Below are positions 19,439 through 30,087 of a DNA stretch of 64,000 nucleotides, piece by piece (positions within the stretch are counted from its first letter, which is position 1; every line of letters starts with the position of its first letter). The notes beneath the pieces are model-generated. The model saw only the letters and a list, made by a program, of their open reading frames with translations, was not told the DNA's origin and ran no database searches. The DNA is from Sacculina carcini (Eukaryota > Arthropoda > Thecostraca > Sacculinidae): the NCBI GenBank assembly GCA_916048095.2, contig OU696571.1, forward strand, positions 8,258,501 through 8,322,500. The letters are read 5' to 3'. The translations under genes and the position numbers were made by a program.

Positions 19439-19808
19439 TGTATTATGTTTATTGTATATTGCATTGTATTATATTTTATACTATATATAATTGTGTGTGC
19501 GTGCATATGTATTTGTGTGCGTAAGTGGGAGTTTGATTTTGTGTACGTTGTTGTATGCGCGCGCGGAGGTAGCTGCGTCACACAAGCGCGAGCGATGAGT
19601 GCATGCATGCGCGGGTGGTATCCGCCCGGACTCAACGGTCGCTCGTGCATGTTGGGCAGTGCGTTACTGGTTAAGTGAGAGTGTGGTGTGTGTGTGGTGG
19701 TTTAGTGTTGTTCGGTGGAGAGAGTAGTATTTAGTGCATTGTGTTGCGGTGTGATCGTGTGGAATTGTGCTTTCTTGTTCTTTTTTTTCGTGCTTACATT
19801 CAAATACA
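19439..19808 (+). repeat. E3 5' LTR
   Basis: TGTATTATGTTTATTG...TTCAAATACA, with TG/CA ends. It contains purine/pyrimidine-alternating words (GCGCGCGCGG, TGCATGCATGCGCG). Confidence 0.92.
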
Positions 19809-19820
19809 AGCTGACCGGCC
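19809..19820 (+). promoter_or_regulatory. E3 putative primer-binding site, complement of tRNA-Ile 5' end
   Basis: AGCTGACCGGCC starts at the first base after the LTR. The reverse complement of tRNA-Ile(AAU) nucleotides 1-12, recalled as GGCCGGTTAGCT, is AGCTAACCGGCC; the single difference is a G that can wobble-pair with U8. So the complement is complete if wobble is allowed, with a different tRNA from E1 and E2. Confidence 0.5.
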
Positions 19821-19829
19821 CTTCCGAAA

Positions 19830-20532
19830 AACGGAGTCTTCATGTGGTTTCGACGCTCGCGTGATACCAGAATTTGATGGTCAGAGTGACATTGTGGAAT
19901 GGTGGACTCGCACGGAGATGATGTGTCAGCTCAAAGGCGTCGATGTGATGAGCGTAGTGCCACTACGTCTCTCAAAAGGCGCGTTTGTTGTGTGGTCCCA
20001 ACTGCTGGATGAAATTCGCGTTTGTGCGAAAGGGATTTGCAGCGCTTTGTTCTCGGCGTTTGGAGTGGACAGATTCCGTGCATACGCTCTGTTCACCAGT
20101 CGTCGTCTGTAAAAAGGTGAGTCGCCTGACGTATATTTAGCAGATTTGAAAAAACTCGCTGTTTCATTCGGTGGCGTATCCGATAATCTGCTGATATGTG
20201 CCTTTGTAAATGGCCTACCCGAGCAGGTGGCCACCGGTATTCGTGCAAGCACAGTGTCAGAGTCTGTGTCTTTGAGTAATATTATGAGCAGAACTCGCAT
20301 GGTGTTACAAACGATAAAAAGCCCATCAAACTGTCTAGCCGCCAATGCCGGGTCGCTTTCACCTTGAAAATGCTATATTTGCAATCAGACTGGTCATTTG
20401 AGTAGAGAGTGCCCCAAAAGGAAATATCGGATACGATGTTATAATTGTTCCAAATTGGGTCACATGGCGAAGGACTGTCAGGGAAACGAGGAAGTAGAGG
20501 GCTCGTCAGCGCCAGCACCCTCTCCTCAGTGA
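19830..20532 (+). pseudogene. E3 gag with two CCHC knuckles and stops
   Basis: The frame is open from inside the LTR through the PBS; no clear ATG. Motifs: IPEFDGQSDIVEWW, LKGVDVMSVVPLRL, stop at 20,110, LADLKKLAVSFGG, FVNGLPEQVATGI, TGA at 20,365, then CYICNQTGHLSREC and CYNCSKLGHMAKDC, ending at TGA 20,530-20,532. The layout matches E1 gag. Confidence 0.8.
20481..20487 (+). promoter_or_regulatory. E3 -1 frameshift slippery site G GGA AAC
   Basis: Codons CAG GGA AAC right after the second knuckle. The -1 frame is then open for about 35 codons (GLVSASTLSS) up to the protease. Confidence 0.65.
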
Positions 20533-23403
20533 GCAATGAGGCGCTTAATTCAGTCACTGTGTTTATTGATATAACGGGAGTCTTGTGTGCTTGTTGATAC
20601 CGGTTGTTCTCGCTGTATTGTGTGGAGTGGTGTTTGTAAAACGTGGACACCAGTAACGACTCATGTGAATAATCTGGGTGGCATGAGCTTTGACTGTTCG
20701 GGTGTTGGTGAATGTTATGTGAGTGTCGAGGAACAGTCAGTTGTGGTGAAAGCCCTCGTTGTGCAGCACAGGCCGACGGGATATGATGCGATTCTGGGAA
20801 TGAACGCCATATCAGCGCTGGAGGTGTTTGTGTAAGTGCTGACGGTAGGGTGCGTTTTCAAGTGAGTGCCAAGGCCGCATACTGTGCTGCGGCTGGTGAT
20901 ATTTTTGAGTCAAAACCTGGGCATGAGGCACGGTTTGATGCAGTTAAAAACATGTGGACTTGCAAGTGGAAGTGGCTTGACGACCACGAGCCTCATCGTT
21001 TGACAAACGAAACTGCACAATATCATGTGAGGCAACACGCCAAGGAGGCATTTGACAGAGAGATCAATGAGTGGATCAGCAACAAATGGTTGACTCCCTA
21101 TGATGAGAGTGTACATGGGCCTGCTCGCTGTTTAATTCCTCTGATGGCAGTGACCCAAAAGAACAAGAACAAAGTGAAACCGGTCCTTGATTTCCGAGAA
21201 TTAAATAAACACATTGACACCTCGTTCTGCAGATGCTGACGTATGCAATGAGAAGCTGAGTGAATGGCGGATGAAGGGAGACAATGTGTTTATCATGGAC
21301 CTCAAGAAAGCCTACCTGCAGATATCAGTGGTCAGTTCGTTGTGGCCTTTCCAGACGGTGAAGTTCAATGGTGTGCTGTACTGCTTGACCAGGCTTGGAT
21401 TCGGGTTGAGTCAGGCGCCCATGATCATACATACGGTGGTTGACTTGGTGATGGCACAAAACGACCAGATAAGACGTGGTACATCGGCATATGTTGACGA
21501 TGTCCTCATTGATGGCAACATTGTGTCACCCGAAGCAGTGAAGGAGCACTTTGCCAAGTACGATCTTGAATCGAAGGAGATTCAAACGCTCTCTGACGGA
21601 ACACGTGTGCTCGGCTTATACGTGTTTTCATCAGAGTGTGGCAAGTTGATGTGGAAAAGGGACAATGCTGTGGGTGAGTGTCCGCAACAGCTCACGAGAC
21701 GAGTCGTGTTTTCTTTGTGCAGTACTTTGGTGTCGCATTATCCTGTCGGTGGCTGGTTGCGAGTTGCCGCTTCGTACATCAAGCGACTTGCTTCCGAAGC
21801 GACAAACAGCTGGGACGAACCGATTTGTGACTCAGCAATCAATAGTCATGTGAACGAGGTGATGTCGAAACTGCAGCATAGAGATCCCGTGAGAGGCGTG
21901 TGGAAGATCGATGATGATTTGGCGAATGTATGGGTGGACACCAGCAACATTGCCACTGGTGCGTTGGTTGAGGTAAATGGCGATACAGTGGAAGATGCTT
22001 GCTGGTTGAGAAGGGACAGCCACCATATAAACCTTAGTGAGCTAGAGGCCGTGATAAAGGGTCTTGGTCTGGCGATTAAGCTAAAATTTCGAAAAATTCG
22101 GCTTTTCACAGATTCATCCACGGTGCATTTATGGCTCAGAGGACTTCTAACGGCAAAAGAACTTGTCAGGACAACTGCCTGTAGTGAGTTGTTGATCAGG
22201 CGCCGACTAGAGATCATTGGTGGATTGTTGGACGAGTACAACTTGACTGTTGAAGTAATGAAGGTGGCGCCTGAGAGGAATAAAGCAGATTGCCTGACTC
22301 GTGTGCCTGGCCACTGGTTAAAGCAGGTCAAATCAGTGTGTGCCGCAGGTGCTCAACCGACTGACGTGAGTTCTCGCATCAGGAAGATTCACCACGACTC
22401 CGGACATCCGGGCATCCACCGAACGCGGTACTTTTGCCGGAGGAAAAAGCTTTATGTCAGCAAGAGGGAAGTCGCAGAGACTGTGAGGTCGCGTGACATC
22501 TGCAATTCGATTTGTCCGGCGTCAGTGAAATGGAGACACGGGAATCTGAGCGTGAATCAAAACTGGCACCGACTGACACCAGATTTTGTGCATGTGCGTG
22601 ATTTGTTGTATGTGTCTGTCATCGATTGTGGCCCTTCGAGGTTTTCTCTCTGGCGCAAGGTTCGCACTCGCAGCAGCGATGAAGTGGCTGACATTTTCGC
22701 TGACATTTTTAGTGAGCGTGGACCCCCAAATGAGATACTTCTGGACAACGACACATCTTTTCGTGGACAGGCTTTTGTGCGGGCGATGGAATGTTGGTGT
22801 GTGAACATTCGATATCGGTGTGCCTTTCGCCCAAAAGGAAACGGCATAGCGGAGAGGTCGCATCGGACAGTGAAGACCATTGTTGCGAGGAAACAGTGCA
22901 GTGTGGGAGAGGCTGTGATGTTGCACAATTTGACGCCAAGCGATGATGCCGGTCGCAGACCTGTTGATTGTGTGTATCGATACATAGTGCGAATGCGTGA
23001 TGAACTCCTGCGACAGCGCAGCACATCTGTTCGTGGCTGCGATTAAGAGGGCGGCGATCCTGTCTGGGTGAGGCAGAGCGGAGATCGGTGTGATGCTGTT
23101 GGTCGCAGGGGTACCGTCACAAGTGTCGTGTCAGACCTTGTTGTCGCCGACGATGGCATCAACAGGCACGTGGGTGATATCAGACCACGGGCGGAGACGG
23201 AGAACGGTGGCGGCACGAACTCATTGGACGAGGCGAGCGGTGACGTGGCGGACGACGGCGAGCCTGCCGTCATGGTGTACGGCGAGAGGACTGCCGGGAC
23301 TGATCCGGCGAGTAGCGGTCAGCAGCAGACGCGACCACAGCGACAGAGTCAGCGTCCGGCGCGGTTCAATGATTATGTTGTTTTTAATTCTAATCGGGCA
23401 TAG
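20488..23403 (+). pseudogene. E3 pol (PR-RT-RH-INT), few lesions
   Basis: Protease LVDTGCSRC (an indel just before it near 20,585), frameshifts near 20,825 and 21,225, then 610 open codons: RT MDLKKAYLQI, CLTRLGFGL, AYVDDVLI (intact active site); connection SLCSTLVSHYPVGGWLR (usual Trp-Cys-Gly altered); RNase H VWVDTSN, HHINLSELEA, FTDSSTVH; integrase HHDSGHPG and CNSICPA, with D in TPDFVH, D in LDNDTSF and E in IAERSHR. Asp replaces the usual second Cys context (RDICNS), so the zinc finger may be affected. TAA at 23,044 interrupts the C-terminus, which continues in frame to 23,401. Confidence 0.85.
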
Positions 23404-23426
23404 TGATTCTTAGAATCAGGGGGATA

Positions 23427-23632
23427 TGTATTATGTTTATTGTATATTGCATTGTATTATATTTTGTACTATATATAATTGTGTGTGCGTGCATATGTAT
23501 TTGTGTGCGTACATGGGGTGTGATTTTGTGTACGTTGTTGTATGCGCGCGCGGAGGTAGCTGCGTCACACAAGCGCGAGCGATGAGTGCATGCATGCGCG
23601 GGTGGTATCCGCCCGGAGTCAACGGTCGCTCG
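23427..23632 (+). repeat. E3 3' LTR, left part
   Basis: Follows the polypurine tract AGAATCAGGGGGATA. Matches the 5' LTR to ...AACGGTCGCTCG and is then interrupted by hAT-A. Confidence 0.92.
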
Positions 23633-24299
23633 CAGAGAATGAAGCACGGTACGGTACGATTGGTTTTTCGTGATTCGTACCAACGAAAAAATTTCGTACC
23701 GTACTTTCGTACCGTACCTCATTTTTGCAATCGTACCGTACTAGTACGAAAAAAATTTCGTACCGTAATTTTGTACCTTTTTCGTACCTTCAGCAATCGT
23801 TCTCACAGGACTTGAATCGATATTTGCTGTCCCCATATGTGGAATTCTATAATATACATTATCACACACTTGATATTATATTTTACTATAAATTTAATAC
23901 TAAATGAAATACGAAATGTATATGAAATACGTTTATTTAACTTCACATTATAAAAATAAAACGTTAAATGGGACCCTTCGACATCAAGTAAAATTACTTT
24001 ATCGGTATATTCACTTTATTGGTAAAATTACTGAAAGCCCTGGCGAATTCAGTGAGTTGGTTGTATATGCTTATGATAATATGGCGCGGCTGAAGCAAAT
24101 ACAAACACAATGATGAGGTTTCTGCGTCATGTTCATACAGTCATTATACGCGAGTAAAATATGAACTCTTTTAGATACCGGGTTCCATGGAAATAGTCAA
24201 TGAGTCAGCATGTCATTCGCCTATTATTTCTCACAGGCATGTACTTTCTCATACGGTTTTATTGTGTACCTCCCATCCGATTCCTGGAATTGTGCTCAA

Positions 24300-24470
24300 A
24301 CAAATGCAACTGTATGCAACTGTATGTAACTGCATGCAACTGTATGTAACTGCATGCAACTGTATGTAACTGCATGCAACTGTATGTAACTGCATGCAAC
24401 TGTATGTAACTGCATGCAACTGTATGTAACTGCATGCAACTGTATGTAACTGTATGTAACTGTATGCGGG
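24300..24470 (+). repeat. Minisatellite of 10/20-bp units (left block)
   Basis: Alternating CTGTATGTAA and CTGCATGCAA decamers, about 16 copies. The same repeat returns at 26,414, on the other side of a LINE tail. Confidence 0.9.
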
Positions 24471-24547
24471 GCAGATGTAGCAGAACCCCACGAAACGAAA
24501 GAACATTCGCTTGCGGAAAAAACGAAATACAGACTGAACAACACCTC

Positions 24548-24974
24548 TGTGGTGTGATCGTGTGCAGTGAGAGAGAGTGTGTGTGTGAAAGATTGTGTGT
24601 GCGTGAACGTGTTAGTGTGTCTATATGTGATCGTGTATGGTTGAATTGTATATTGCGTGCGAGAGTGTGTGAGCGAGTGTGTATAGCTGTGTCGGTGAGT
24701 GTGTGCAGTTGTTTCGGTGTGTGTGTGTATGTGTTTGTAGAGTATGCTTGTCCCGCGGCGGCGAGCAATTGACCGGCTCGCCGCTGCTTGGCTGTTGCGG
24801 CGGGTGAGGACTGTGTGCGCGTATGTGTGTCCGTGTGTGCTCCCGTGTGACACGGTGTGAGCGTAGAGTCCTGTTTGAGCTGCGGTTGTGGCGTGACGTC
24901 TTGTAGGCGCGCGTGGGGCAGTGATGCCCGCGCGCGTCTGTCTCTAATATATTTTAGTCTTTTTGTTTTCTACA
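24548..24974 (+). repeat. Mini-LTR 5' LTR
   Basis: TGTGGTGTGATCGTG...TTTTCTACA. Confidence 0.93.
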
Positions 24975-24986
24975 AGCTATTTCCGC
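24975..24986 (+). promoter_or_regulatory. Mini-LTR putative primer-binding site, tRNA-Phe 5'-end type
   Basis: AGCTATTTCCGC follows the LTR directly; 11 of 12 match the complement of tRNA-Phe nucleotides 1-12 (AGCTATTTCGGC). Confidence 0.5.
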
Positions 24987-25665
24987 CTTTTTGTTTTGGA
25001 ATTATTTTTGTCTGCGACCCGGCTTCAGCAGCGGAGATGGTGCCTTCCAGCATCAGTAGCGGCCTACCAGCGGAGAACAGCGGCTGAGGTGCTCGGCGGC
25101 GTGTCAGGTTGGTGTGCAGGGGGACGGCAGTGCAGGATGATGCCGGCGGGAGGCAGCTGAGGAGCTGTGGCCGAGGGATGCTGGTCGTCTCGCCTGCACT
25201 GGTGTTAGACTCGTCGCCGGGCAGATAGAAGATCGCTGGTGGAGGCTGCTGGTGCTGGAGGGCATGTGAGTGAAAGGAGCTGCTGAAGCCGGAGGAGAAA
25301 TGATGAACGCCGACGACGGTGCGGCTTGCGTGTGCGGCGGAGTCACGGCTGTCTGCGACGGGGTGCTGAATAGCACGGGTGTCGGCGGGAGCACGGTGGG
25401 TGCTGGGGCCGAGGTGCTGTGCCCTGTCGCGGCAGCCGGTGATGAAGAAGACGGCAGGCTGCGGCGAAGCACTGAAGAGCACGGGCGAGGCGGGAGCGTG
25501 GTGGATGCTGGGGCCTGACGTGTTGTGCTTCGCCGCAGCCACGGTGTGTGCATCTGGTGGAGGCCGTCGTCGAGTTAGGTTTTTTATTGGTTCCTGGTTT
25601 GCTTGATCGCGTTTTTTAATTGTCTGTTCTTTTGTTGATTTATGTTTCTTTAAAACAGGTGGAGG

Positions 25666-26092
25666 TGTGGTGTGATCGCGTGCAGTGAGAGAGAGTGGGT
25701 GTGTGAAAGTTTGTGTGTGCGTGAACGTGTTAGTGTGTCTATATGTGATCGTGTATGGTTGAATTGTATATTGCGTGCGAGAGTGTGTGAGCGAGTGTGT
25801 ATAGCTGTGTCGGTGAGTGTGTGCAGTTGTTTCGGTGTGTGTGTGTATGTGTTTGTAGAGTATGCTTGTCCCGCGGCGGCGAGCGATTGACCGGCTCGCC
25901 GCTGATTGGCTGTTGCGGCGGGTGAGGACTGTGTGCGCTCATGTGTGTCCGTGTGTGCTCCCGTGTGACACGGTGTGAGCGTAGAGTCCTGTTTGAGCTG
26001 CGGTTGTGGCGTGACGTCTTGTAGGCGCGCGTGGGGCAGTGATGCCCGCGCGCGTCTGTCTCTAACATATTTTAGTCTTTTTGTTTTCTACA
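25666..26092 (+). repeat. Mini-LTR 3' LTR
   Basis: Same length as the 5' copy; followed by ACCTC. Confidence 0.93.
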
Positions 26093-26413
26093 ACCTCTTG
26101 ATACGTTGTGAACATACAGCCGAATACAGAAAGGAATATAAAAACAGATTAGACTTTGAAAGTATTGCAAATCTGCTTGAAAATTGTACCAGATATGAAG
26201 TGTTATGCGAATATATATTTAAGTGCCTAAATTTGATAAGGGAGGTAGAAATTTAAATGTGTTATTTTGTTACCGTGTTATGGTATTGTTATGTGATTTC
26301 TTCTTTTTTTGTTGATGTTATACATGTTATACGATTCTTGATATGCTATACTCGAACTCGAGCCATATGTATTATTGTTGGACCTTGTGTCAATAAACTA
26401 CTAATACTACTAT

Positions 26414-26557
26414 GTAACTGTATGCAACTGTATGTAACTGTATGTAACTGTATGTAACTGTATGCAACTGTATGTAACTGTATGTAACTGAATGCAACTG
26501 TATGTAACTGTATGTAACTGTATGTAACTGTATGTAACTGTATGCAACTGTATGTAT
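26414..26557 (+). repeat. Minisatellite of decamers (right block)
   Basis: CTGTATGTAA/CTGTATGCAA units, about 14 copies; same family as 24,300-24,470. Confidence 0.9.
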
Positions 26558-26740
26558 GCATACTTTTCATTGACGTAATTTCATTGGCGTCTTTTCATTG
26601 TTGTAATTGAAGGGTGATAAAATGGTAAAGGATTCCATGCAATTGGCCAACTGAGCAAGCCTTGAACACTAATGAATGATAGGTGTCTTGCCCCGAGTCT
26701 CGAGTTAAAGTCGAGGTCTCGAGTTAAAGTCGATTTAAAC

Positions 26741-27767
26741 CAGGGTTTGAAAAAAACCGGATTTTTTTCAAAAACAACAAAAACCATGTTTTTTTAGAAA
26801 AAAACAAAAAAACATTGTTTTTATGTTTATTTGGTTTTTTTACACTTTGCACACACAAATCAAAAAAAGGATTGTACCATGCTATTTAGTACATAGTTAA
26901 ACATATATTAGTACCACTTACCATGGGTTTTGTAAATATTTAAAAAAGATAAAAATAATATCATAAAAATGTACACACAGGATCTTGAATTTCACCTTGT
27001 AGCATCTATAGGCAACGGAAGTTTTAAACCGCTTCCAAGTGCGAAAGCAGTCGATTGTAAACACCCACATATGTTTGCAAAGTCCAATCCATATACCCAG
27101 TGGTCATATTTATGAAAATCTAGTGACTAAAAATCGTTTTTTCCATGGAGGTTAATTCATGTTTGTTTTCAGAGTAAACACAGTTTATATTAACTCAGAG
27201 GTTTTTGAAAATAGTGTTTTTAATGGAAATTCAATTGTTTTGTCGTAAATATTTAGGATTTCTCATAAATACCAACTACAATGTTTCCCCAGCAAAAACC
27301 AAAAATGTTAATAAAAATGTTTCCCATATCGTGCAAACCCCTAAAATCATGCCAAAAAGTACTATTTATGAAGATTTAATACTGTATTAATGAACTCATT
27401 TACTATTTCTGAAAATAGTTGATCATTCCTATATTAGAAAAATCATTTCTGTCAAAAAAAACAATTTAAAAAAACATGTTTTTTTTATAAAAATACACTT
27501 GGTTTAAACCAAACAAACCCTGGTATAAGCCAAACAAACCCTGCATAAAATCATGTCAAAAAGTAATATTTATGAAGATTTAAAACTGCATTAATTAACT
27601 CTTTTACTAATTCTAAAAATATTTTATCATTCCTATATGAGAAAATTCATTTTCTGTCAAAAAAACAATATTGAAAAAAACCATGTTTTTTTATAAAAAA
27701 AACACTTGTTTTAAACCATGGTTTAAACCATGGCTTAAACCAAATGGTTTAAACCAAACAAACCCTG
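26741..27767 (+). mobile_element. hAT-B: 1.0-kb hAT MITE
   Basis: Ends CAGGGTTTG...CAAACCCTG; 8-bp target duplication ATTTAAAC at 26,733-26,740 and 27,768-27,775. AT-rich interior with GGTTTAAACC-like words and no transposase. The terminal motif CAAACCCTG also occurs internally near 27,516 and 27,535. Confidence 0.85.
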
Positions 27768-27957
27768 ATTTAAACCCATTATCTTTAGTACCAAAAAGGT
27801 ACGGTAAGGTACGAATATTTTTTCGTACTTTCGTACCGTACCGTACTTCGGAAAAAATTTCGTACCGTAATTTCGCACCGTACTTTTGCCCGAAATTCAA
27901 TCGTACCGTACTGTAATTTCGTACCGTACCGTACCGTACCCATACTCTGGTCGCTCG

Positions 27958-28124
27958 TGCATGTTGGGCAGTGCGTTACTGGTGAAGAGAGAGTGTGGTG
28001 TGTGTGCGGTGGTATAGTGTTGTTCGGTGGAGAGAGTAGTATTTAGTGCATTGTGTTGCGGTGTGATCGTGTGGAATTGTGCTTTCTTGTTCTTTTTTAT
28101 TCTTCGTGCTTACATTCAAATACA
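27958..28124 (+). repeat. E3 3' LTR, right part
   Basis: Resumes with TGCATGTTGGGCAGTGCG and ends TTCAAATACA|CTATG, matching the end of the 5' LTR. Confidence 0.92.
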
Positions 28125-29490
28125 CTATGTCAGTGGGGAAAAAGCAGGACTCATTCGTGAATGTGAAGAAATTCGTGTGTGATATCAAGGGCGTGTTGCA
28201 CGAATTCCAGTGTCATGATGTCGACTTGTTGCGTTCCAACACTGGGGGCTATCATTTGGTGAGTCATTGCCATCATCAGTCATCTGGTGTTCGAGCGATT
28301 GCCGTCGTGTGTTCAGAGTGAGTTGACTCACAGGTTGAGCTCAAATTGCCCCACCCTTATGAAATTGTCCATAACTGCAGTGGATGTTTAAAGACACTGT
28401 CGCGGGTGAATTCAAATACGTGTTCTGCTGGTGTTGTACAACGACAGCCCAGCGTTCGACCGGCCTTGCAGAGTTTTCATATTAGCAGGCCCGAGCCAGT
28501 GAACATACGGAGGCCGTGCAAACTCTGTAACCAACTGTCTCACTGGATGCAGAACTGTCCGAAGTACGTCTCGGTGAAGCGAAAATTTGATCGCTGTGAG
28601 TAGTTGGGTTTTTCTTCATTTTGCAGCAGCAATCGCCACATTTCAACTGAATGACAGGCCTACAAAAGTACGGTGAAATTATCATATTCATGTAAATCAT
28701 GCGGACTGTACACGCATATCACACCTTTTTGTCGCAGTCTCAGTGAGCAGGAAAGAAGTCGACTTGTGACGTCGAATTGGTGTATGGCCAGCCGACATGA
28801 GTCATCTTCATCGGAAAGCTTGTTTCTTCTACCGTCTTTGACATTAGGCGTCGGCATTGGTGCGAAAAAAACGGAGGTTCGTGTCCTGATAGGCAGCGGT
28901 AGCCAACGCTCGTACATTTCAACATCGGTTAAGAATCGCATGAATCTTGTCGCAGCGCGTCATCGAAGTCGTCTTATCAGCTGCGCACCTTCAATTCTTC
29001 AACATCGGTGGAACTCATCGAGCCTGTCGTCGACATTAATTTCAAATCGTCTTTGTTGAAGGTGCCAGTTTTGTTACACGAGGATCTTTGCACCAAATTT
29101 TCAGTTCATGAACTGCGAGCGGCTATTGCCAACATCTCCAGGCAAGGCTTTTCTCTTGCAGACGAATCGTTTTTGTCGCAAAATTCGAACTGTATTCTGT
29201 TGGAGGGTATTTTTGAAGTGGACATTCTGCAATACTTAAATTTGGAAACTGTCCCACTCATGAAAGATTCAGCATTGCATATTGCAGCTGAGGTTCCCTT
29301 CGGAAACGTGGAACATTATCTGGATGAATCGCAGTTCTTGGGTGCTTCTATACAAAAAAGTTGTTTGCTTGTCCCGATTCGATTCAACACAGTCACATGT
29401 AGTATCCACTCTAGTGAAAAATATGATGCCACCTGGCACGTCGTATTTTGATCCCCTTTCGGCTACTCTACATGATTCGTTTGTGGAGGC
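28125..29490 (+). pseudogene. BEL/Pao gag end and protease region (continues 18,710-19,438)
   Basis: After CTATG the frame resumes as MSVGKKQDSF. Zinc-knuckle-like CKLCNQLSHWMQNC and CKSCGLYTHITPFC follow, then a protease-like VRVLIGSGSQRSYIS, where BEL proteins typically have DSGSQ, so the catalytic Asp is replaced by Gly. The next open part (LIEPVVDINFKSSLL...) has frameshifts and ends near 29,450. No RT, integrase or 3' LTR follows: the element is truncated where a LINE fragment begins. Confidence 0.7.
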
Positions 29491-29496
29491 ATATTC

Positions 29497-29835
29497 GTAG
29501 ACTTTTTAAAAGCATTTGATAAAATTAACCATTCAAAACTAGTATACAAATTGAAACATTGGAACGGATATAAGGGGCATTGCCTACAAAATATTAGAAA
29601 ATTATCTGATAAATCGAGTACAGAGAGTGTACTGTAACAAGTGTTACTCATTTGTCAAAAAATAAGTAATGGGGTACCACAGGGCTCGGTTATGGGGCCC
29701 ATACTTTTTTTAGTTTACATAAATGATATTGTTAACTCTAGTTCTAAAATTCACTTCACAATATATGCAGACGACACAACTTTACTATTAAAAGAAGATA
29801 ATGCAGCTGATTTACATCATACAATAAGCAAATAA
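29497..29835 (+). pseudogene. LINE reverse transcriptase fragment
   Basis: VDFLKAFDKINHSKLVYKL, then after a frameshift ISNGVPQGSVMGPILFLVY and YADDTTLLL: the RT palm A, B and C motifs of a Jockey/CR1-like non-LTR retrotransposon, with YADD intact. The spacing is too short, so an internal deletion is likely. Confidence 0.75.
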
Positions 29836-29872
29836 CTCAAAAATATATATAACTGAGCTCAGGCCAATGATC

Positions 29873-30087
29873 TGATCAATGATCAATTGTTTGGTGGCCT
29901 TTGTTTCAGATGTGCATGTGTGTGTGGTGTTATTCCTTGAAATAAAACCTTACTTAGGTTTCGCGGCTTACAACAATATATTTCACGGAATTATATTTTT
30001 CAGCAATTACTATGGTTAAGTATTTGCGCCCTGAAAGGATGGACGTTGATCCAAGCAGCAGTGACGCCAGCAGAGTGTGAAAACACT
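29873..30087 (+). pseudogene. Ty3/gypsy leader and gag start (5' fragment)
   Basis: After about 140 bp that may be an LTR end, ATG at 30,012 gives MVKYLRPERMDVDPSSSD, matching the start of a common Ty3/gypsy gag type (RPER.D.DP.S). A stop follows, and the LINE copy begins at 30,088. The gag middle resumes after that LINE, near 32,335. Confidence 0.55.

Larger units (their letters stand above)
24548..26092 (+). mobile_element. Mini-LTR: 1.5-kb non-autonomous LTR retrotransposon
   Basis: Two 427-bp LTRs (24,548-24,974 and 25,666-26,092), about eight differences by eye, TG/CA ends, target duplication ACCTC (24,543-24,547 and 26,093-26,097). The internal part (about 690 bp) has a PBS-like start, a GC-rich middle without a convincing protein, and a polypurine tract AACAGGTGGAGG. 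It must borrow proteins, plausibly from the E1 lineage, whose PBS type it shares. Confidence 0.92.
24471..26412 (+). pseudogene. LINE ORF2 C-terminal tail, split by a mini-LTR element
   Basis: Joining 24,471-24,547 to 26,098 onward (after one copy of the ACCTC duplication) gives one frame containing CSRTPRNE and TEQHLLIRCEHTAEYRKEY, the C...C/H..LxxC cluster found at the C-terminus of many non-LTR RTs, and ends at a stop near 26,255. The 3' UTR to about 26,412 has AATAAA. It lies inside a decamer minisatellite. Confidence 0.5.
23633..27949 (+). mobile_element. hAT-A: hAT-type DNA transposon, 4.3 kb, carrying later insertions
   Basis: Begins CAGAGAATGAAGCACGG and ends ...CCCATACTCTG (reverse complement CAGAGTATGGG). 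The 8-bp target duplication GTCGCTCG is at 23,625-23,632 and 27,950-27,957. Both ends carry many CGTACCGTA/GGTACGGTACG subterminal words, as expected for transposase-binding repeats. No transposase can be recognised, so it is non-autonomous. The stretch 23,800-24,300 has no gene. Confidence 0.88.
19439..28124 (+). mobile_element. E3: LTR retrotransposon of the E1 lineage, 3' LTR split by hAT-A
   Basis: Target duplication CTATG at 19,434-19,438 and 28,125-28,129. LTRs: 370 bp, and about 373 bp once hAT-A (23,633-27,949) and one copy of its 8-bp duplication are removed. The internal region holds decayed gag and a largely open pol. E3b at 62,214 is a second copy of the family. Confidence 0.92.

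Noticed and set aside
24249-24853. Tyr/Ser/Gln/His-rich minus-strand frames near 24.3-24.8 kb
   Set aside because: Encoded by decamer minisatellite and TG-rich LTR sequence; no conserved domain.
24970-25553. Pro/Ser/Ala-rich minus-strand frames inside the mini-LTR
   Set aside because: Low-complexity, GC-rich, overlapping frames, no family match; more likely spacer.
29008-29451. Separate host gene at 29.0-29.45 kb
   Set aside because: Continues the BEL protease-side frame after a frameshift and stops abruptly at a LINE fragment; no independent start context.
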